From: DASQBT01 sp963746955
Lineage (GTDB): Bacteria; Pseudomonadota; Gammaproteobacteria; Burkholderiales; Thiobacillaceae
DNA: 64,000 nt
Reading direction: 5' to 3'
Assembly (NCBI GenBank): GCA_963746955.1
Contig: CAVVDR010000013.1
Coordinates: forward strand, 1-64,000
Shown: piece by piece, positions 60,436 to 64,000 of the stretch
Layout: each line of letters starts with the position of its first letter
How positions within the stretch are numbered: the first letter of the stretch is position 1
Notes under the pieces: generated by a model
What the model was told of the DNA's origin: nothing
Databases searched by the model: none
Seen by the model: only the letters and a program-made list of their open reading frames with translations
Made by a program: the position numbers and the translations under genes

Positions 60436-61659
60436 ATGAACTTCCGGCTGGACCAACTCCAACCTTATCCATTCCAGAAGCTGCGCGCTTTGCTTGAAGG
60501 GATTTCTGCGCCGTCCGGTCTGCTCCCCATCAACCTGTCGATTGGCGAACCCAAGCACCCCACGCCGCAATTCATCAAGGACGCCTTCATGGCGCGGCTG
60601 GATGGCCTGGCCAATTACCCTGCGACTCAGGGAAGCGACGAACTGCGGCTTGCCATTGCTGCATGGGCCGGGCGCCGATATGGCGTTGAGCTTGATCCAG
60701 CCAACGAGGTTCTGCCCGTCAATGGCAGCCGCGAAGCCCTGTTCGCCTTTGCTCAGGCGGTCATCAACCCGGCTCGGCATAACAAGCGCGTGGTGAGCCC
60801 CAATCCGTTCTACCAGATTTACGAAGGCGCAGCCCTGCTGGCTGGGGCAACGCCCTATTACCTGAACACCGTGTCGGCCAACGGCTTTCGCATGGATTGG
60901 GCAAGCGTTCCAGAAGCCCTGTGGGAGATGGTGCAGTTGGTGTATGTGTGTTCGCCTGGCAATCCCACCGGCAAGGTCATGGCTCTGGGCGACTGGAAGG
61001 AGATTTTCGAACTGGCGGACAGGCATGGCTTTGTCATTGCAAGCGACGAGTGTTATTCGGAAATCTATTTCGAGGAAGGCAGGTCTCCCTTGGGCGCGCT
61101 CACTGCGGCCAGTCAATTGGGACGGGGCCTGCGGAATCTGGTGGTGTTCAATTCCCTGTCCAAGCGTTCCAATGTGCCCGGTTTGCGCTCCGGGTTTGCG
61201 GCCGGCGATCGAGAAATCATCAGGAAATTCTTGCTTTATCGCACCTATCACGGCAGCGCCATGAGCCCGGCTGTGCAGGCCGCCAGCATTGCGGCCTGGA
61301 ACGATGAAACCCATGTCGTGAAGAACCGCCGGCTGTACCGTGAAAAGTTTGCCGCAGCGACGCCCATCCTGGCCCAGGCCTACCCGGTCGAAACGCCCGA
61401 GGCAGCATTCTATTACTGGCTCAAGGTACCTGGTAGCGACACCGAGTTTGCCCGCGAGCTCTACCGTACGCAGCATGTTACGGTATTGCCGGGCAGTTTT
61501 CTGGCACGCGACGCAAACGGGGTGAACCCCGGCACAAACTATGTGCGCATCGCCTTGGTCGCCGGTGAGGCTGAGTGCGAAGAGGCGGCGCGTCGCATGG
61601 TCGCGTTTGCAGGCGCGCAGGCAGCCAGGCTCGCCACCGAAAGCTCAGATCTGCACTAG
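60436..61659 (+). CDS. dapC: succinyldiaminopimelate transaminase
   Basis: DapC (407 residues) makes N-succinyl-LL-diaminopimelate in lysine synthesis. It is a class I/II PLP aminotransferase, with PVNGSREALFAFAQAV, VYVCSPGNPTGKVM, ASDECYSEIYFEEG and the PLP Lys in FNSLSKRSNVPGLRSGF. LINLSIGEPKHPTPQFIKDA is typical of DapC. It is followed by dapD after 41 bases on the same strand. The step after dapD (dapE) is missing here and lies at 5778-6905. Confidence 0.95.
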   Translation: MNFRLDQLQPYPFQKLRALLEGISAPSGLLPINLSIGEPKHPTPQFIKDAFMARLDGLANYPATQGSDELRLAIAAWAGRRYGVELDPANEVLPVNGSREALFAFAQAVINPARHNKRVVSPNPFYQIYEGAALLAGATPYYLNTVSANGFRMDWASVPEALWEMVQLVYVCSPGNPTGKVMALGDWKEIFELADRHGFVIASDECYSEIYFEEGRSPLGALTAASQLGRGLRNLVVFNSLSKRSNVPGLRSGFAAGDREIIRKFLLYRTYHGSAMSPAVQAASIAAWNDETHVVKNRRLYREKFAAATPILAQAYPVETPEAAFYYWLKVPGSDTEFARELYRTQHVTVLPGSFLARDANGVNPGTNYVRIALVAGEAECEEAARRMVAFAGAQAARLATESSDLH

Positions 61660-61700
61660 CACGCAGGTCTTTTCAATCCGACCTATCCGAAGGAACCACA

Positions 61701-62525
61701 ATGCATGAACTTCAGCCCATCATCGAAGAAGCCTTTGAGCGCCGTGCCAACATAACGCCACGCAACGTAGAACCCCAGGTCAAGGACGCGGTCCTGAGCG
61801 TGATGGAACTACTGGACATGGGCCAGTTGCGGGTGGCGGAACGCGCGGAGGGGCAAAACTGGATTACCCATCAGTGGATCAAGAAAGCCGTACTGCTGTC
61901 ATTCCGCCTGGAGGACAACTTCTTCATCAAGGGCGGCTTCACCAATTATTACGACAAAGTACCCAGCAAGTTCGCCGACTTCAATTCCAAGGATTTTCGC
62001 GAAGGCGGTTTCCGCGTCGTTCCGCCAGCCGCAGCGCGCAAGGGTTCCTACATCGCCAGGAACGTGGTGCTGATGCCATCCTATATCAACATCGGCGCCT
62101 ATGTGGATGAAGGAACCATGGTGGACACCTGGGCCACCGTAGGCTCCTGCGCCCAGATCGGCAGGAACGTCCACCTGTCGGGCGGCGTGGGCATAGGTGG
62201 AGTACTTGAGCCCGTGCAAGCCAATCCCACCATCATCGGTGACAACTGCTTCATCGGCGCCCGCTCCGAAGTGGTGGAAGGCGTCATCGTGGAAGACAAT
62301 TGCGTGATTTCGATGGGCGTCTACGTCGGGCAGTCGACCAGGATTTACGATCGGGAAACCGGCGAGATAATGTATGGCAGGGTCCCAGCCGGCTCCGTGG
62401 TGGTGAGCGGCAACCTTCCGTCAAAGGACGGCAAGTACAGCCTCTATTGCGCTGTGATCGTCAAGAAGGTGGACGAGAAAACACTCTCGAAAGTTGGAAT
62501 CAACGAACTGCTACGCGGCATCTGA
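61701..62525 (+). CDS. dapD: tetrahydrodipicolinate N-succinyltransferase
   Basis: DapD (274 residues) transfers succinyl from succinyl-CoA to tetrahydrodipicolinate. The left-handed beta-helix hexapeptide repeats are clear (IGAYVDEGTMVDTWATVGSCAQIGRNVHLSGGVGIGG and IGDNCFIGARSEVVEG). The ATG at 61701 has AAGGA upstream and matches family starts (MHELQPIIEEAFERR). In related genomes, arsC-like and dapE genes often come next; here the strand ends and an L,D-transpeptidase gene converges. Confidence 0.97.
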   Translation: MHELQPIIEEAFERRANITPRNVEPQVKDAVLSVMELLDMGQLRVAERAEGQNWITHQWIKKAVLLSFRLEDNFFIKGGFTNYYDKVPSKFADFNSKDFREGGFRVVPPAAARKGSYIARNVVLMPSYINIGAYVDEGTMVDTWATVGSCAQIGRNVHLSGGVGIGGVLEPVQANPTIIGDNCFIGARSEVVEGVIVEDNCVISMGVYVGQSTRIYDRETGEIMYGRVPAGSVVVSGNLPSKDGKYSLYCAVIVKKVDEKTLSKVGINELLRGI

Positions 62526-62619
62526 CCGCCCGCATGTCGCGGTGAAGTTGTGGGAGAAAATGAGCCGGGCCAATCAGGGCAGCCGGACGCCGCAGTTTCT
62601 CATGCGCAGGCGCGGTAGC

Positions 62620-63114
62620 TTAAGCTATCGTGACGGGTGTTCCGACGTCCACCAGATCGAACAGGTCGGCCACATCGGTGTTGCGCATGCGGATGCAGCC
62701 ATGTGAGTTGGGTTGACCGACGAGGTGTTCCTCGCTGGTGCCGTGAATGTAGATGTAGCGATCGTGGGTGTCCACCTCCCCTCCCCGATTCTTGCCCGCC
62801 TCAAGTCCATCCAGCCAGAGTATCCGCGTCAGTATCCAGTCCCGTTCCAGGTCTTCCTGCGCCACTTGCGGGCTCCAGATTTCGCCGGTCGGCTGACGTG
62901 ATTTGAATACGGCGTAGAGCGGCTGGTCCTCCCCGATCTTTTCCGCAATGCGATGTCGGCCGCGCGGCGTGCAGTAGCTTCCCAATTGTTCGCCCAGGCC
63001 GTTCTTCGCCGTTGAGACGGGATACTCCCGAATCAAGATATCGCCGTCCGGATAAGGCTCCCAGAGATAGAGGCGCTGCAAGCGGGTGTCGATGTCGATA
63101 CGGTAATCACTCAT
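62620..63114 (-). CDS. L,D-transpeptidase (YkuD domain)
   Basis: This 164-residue protein is almost entirely a YkuD domain. The catalytic motif IYIHGTSEEHLVGQPNSHGCIRMRNTDVADLFD holds the His and Cys of the active site. YkuD enzymes link peptidoglycan peptides or attach proteins to them. No signal peptide is visible at the chosen start, which is odd for a cell-wall enzyme. The ATG at 63112-63114 overlaps the tadA stop (ATGAGTGA). ATG 63118-63120 is an alternative. Confidence 0.88.
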   Translation of the reverse strand: MSDYRIDIDTRLQRLYLWEPYPDGDILIREYPVSTAKNGLGEQLGSYCTPRGRHRIAEKIGEDQPLYAVFKSRQPTGEIWSPQVAQEDLERDWILTRILWLDGLEAGKNRGGEVDTHDRYIYIHGTSEEHLVGQPNSHGCIRMRNTDVADLFDLVDVGTPVTIA

Positions 63115-63622
63115 GGCCATTATCATCAATCTCTGGCGTAGACGAACGTAGCCCGGTTTGGTTCGTCTGTTGACGGCGCTGCGCGAAAAATTCACTCACC
63201 AGCTGTCCACACTCCTGCGCCAGCACGCCGCCTTCGATCCGGGCATGGAAGTTGAGCCGGGGTTCGGAGAACAGATCCACGATGCTGCCCGCCGCCCCGG
63301 TCTTGTATTCCGAAGCCCCGTACACCACGCGGCCGATGCGGGCATGGAAGATGGCGCCCACGCACATGGTGCAGGGCTCGAAGCTGACATACAGCGTGCA
63401 ATCCACCAGCCGGTAATTACTCAAGTTCTGTGCCGCGTCGCGGAGGGCCATGATTTCCGCGTGGGCGCTGGGGTCGTGGCTGCTGATAGGCTGATTGAAT
63501 CCGCGCCCGATAATCCGGCCGCCCTTCACCACCACCGCACCCACCGGCACCTCGCCTCGTGACCCGGCCTTGCGCGCCTCCGACAACGCGGCCTGCATGA
63601 ATTCCTCGTCGCTCACCCCCAT
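63107..63622 (-). CDS. tadA: tRNA adenosine(34) deaminase
   Basis: TadA (171 residues) deaminates A34 to inosine in tRNA-Arg. The zinc motif is visible as HAEIMALRDAA (His and the catalytic Glu) and PCTMCVGAIFHARI (two Cys). GEVPVGAVVV is also conserved. ATG 63620-63622 is the start. Its first ten bases overlap the end of the TauE/SafE gene, and its stop overlaps the transpeptidase gene, so the three are co-translated. Confidence 0.95.
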   Translation of the reverse strand: MGVSDEEFMQAALSEARKAGSRGEVPVGAVVVKGGRIIGRGFNQPISSHDPSAHAEIMALRDAAQNLSNYRLVDCTLYVSFEPCTMCVGAIFHARIGRVVYGASEYKTGAAGSIVDLFSEPRLNFHARIEGGVLAQECGQLVSEFFAQRRQQTNQTGLRSSTPEIDDNGHE

Positions 63623-64000
63623 ATGAGTTTCAGACCTATCACGATGGTCACGATCTCAAACGACCGCTTAATCCACAGATTACCCTTTCTGATCGCGATG
63701 TGGCTGCCTGCATAGCCGCCCAGAATGGAGCCTGCAAGCAGGGCCGGCATCCACTGCCAGGCGATGGTGCCGAGGTAACCCAGCACCACAGCGCCGGTGC
63801 CGTTCCAGAACAGTCCGCACAGTATCAGCGTATAGGCCACTGCCCGCTTGTAGTCCATGCCGAAATGACGAATCAGCCACATGGTCAAAAAAAGGCCGGT
63901 ACCCGAGGTGATGGAGCCATTGAGAAGACCGACACCGAAAAGCCCTGCCACGCCGGTGTAGAGACCAGGCCCGTGCCAGTTGCGCGGCTGATGATCTATA
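63613..64000 (-). CDS. TauE/SafE-family permease, C-terminal part
   Basis: The frame is open to the right edge, so only the last 128 or so residues are seen. Four or five membrane helices with GLFGVGLLNGSITSGTGLF, WLIRHFGMDYKRAVAYTLILCGLFWNGTGAVVLGYLG and SILGGYAGSHIAIRKGNLWIKRSFEIVTIVIGLKLI are typical of TauE/SafE sulfite/sulfoacetate exporters. The N-terminus lies outside the window. Confidence 0.88.
   Translation of the reverse strand, partial: IDHQPRNWHGPGLYTGVAGLFGVGLLNGSITSGTGLFLTMWLIRHFGMDYKRAVAYTLILCGLFWNGTGAVVLGYLGTIAWQWMPALLAGSILGGYAGSHIAIRKGNLWIKRSFEIVTIVIGLKLIWG

Noticed and set aside
1..64000. CRISPR arrays, rRNA genes, integrases or prophage genes
   Set aside because: No regularly spaced repeats, rRNA sequence, integrase or phage structural genes were seen. 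The absence of an integrase near selC and dif argues against a recent island at either site.

Overview
The window looks like a GC-rich betaproteobacterial chromosome, probably of the Nitrosomonadales/Rhodocyclales type. This is inferred from protein flavour: a short betaproteobacterial QueF, succinylase-type dap genes, an Atm1-type ABC exporter, a FixJ-type regulator, a Sec-containing respiratory formate dehydrogenase and many c-type cytochromes. No rRNA or other marker is present to settle taxonomy. The only tRNA seen is selC.

Layout. 0-4 kb: U32 protein, small membrane protein, Rieske protein and a diheme cytochrome c lipoprotein with an FNR-like site upstream. 4.1-5.6 kb: a complete IS701-like element. 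5.8-10.6 kb: dapE with an ArsC-like gene, an Atm1-type exporter and a GNAT/mutarotase fusion. 10.7-22 kb: a selenoprotein block on the minus strand (fdnGHI, sodC, fdhE, selA, a transglutaminase-like gene, selB, selC, a DsrC/TusE-like gene), in which the formate dehydrogenase has an in-frame UGA followed by a recognisable SECIS hairpin. 22-29 kb: small hypotheticals, a FixJ-like regulator, a frameshifted hybrid kinase and a CheB-CheR-PAS fusion. 29.4-33.4 kb: NfeD/slipin pair, C_GCAxxG_C_C protein and class I aldolase.

At 33.5 kb there is a near-canonical dif site (XerCD site for chromosome dimer resolution), about 230 bp from the stop codon of smc. Octamers of the FtsK-orienting type GGGNAGGG, scanned by eye, point toward it from both sides, so the window appears to span the replication terminus. 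The lysine-pathway genes dapC-dapD (60.4-62.5 kb, plus) and arsC-like-dapE (5.8-7.2 kb, minus) lie at almost equal distances either side of dif. Inverting the segment between them would recreate one dapC-dapD-arsC-dapE operon, which suggests a past inversion symmetric about the terminus.

37.4-39.1 kb holds queF and a FGGY kinase. 39.3-54.1 kb is the most unusual region: a tightly spaced plus-strand run starting with a 30-codon Cys-rich mini-ORF overlapping a polytopic patatin phospholipase, then a large diheme cytochrome, a lipoprotein, a second large diheme cytochrome, a class 3 lipase, two paralogous membrane-anchored diheme cytochromes, a DNRLRE-like lipoprotein, and a TIR-TM-PDZ protein. 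Its content suggests, but does not prove, lipid release coupled to haem-based oxidation in the envelope. After it come a Sll1717-type P-loop ATPase, a phosphotransferase/AAA fusion, small hypotheticals, DUF2934 and PAS proteins, an EamA transporter, dapC-dapD, an L,D-transpeptidase, tadA and a TauE/SafE permease cut by the right edge.
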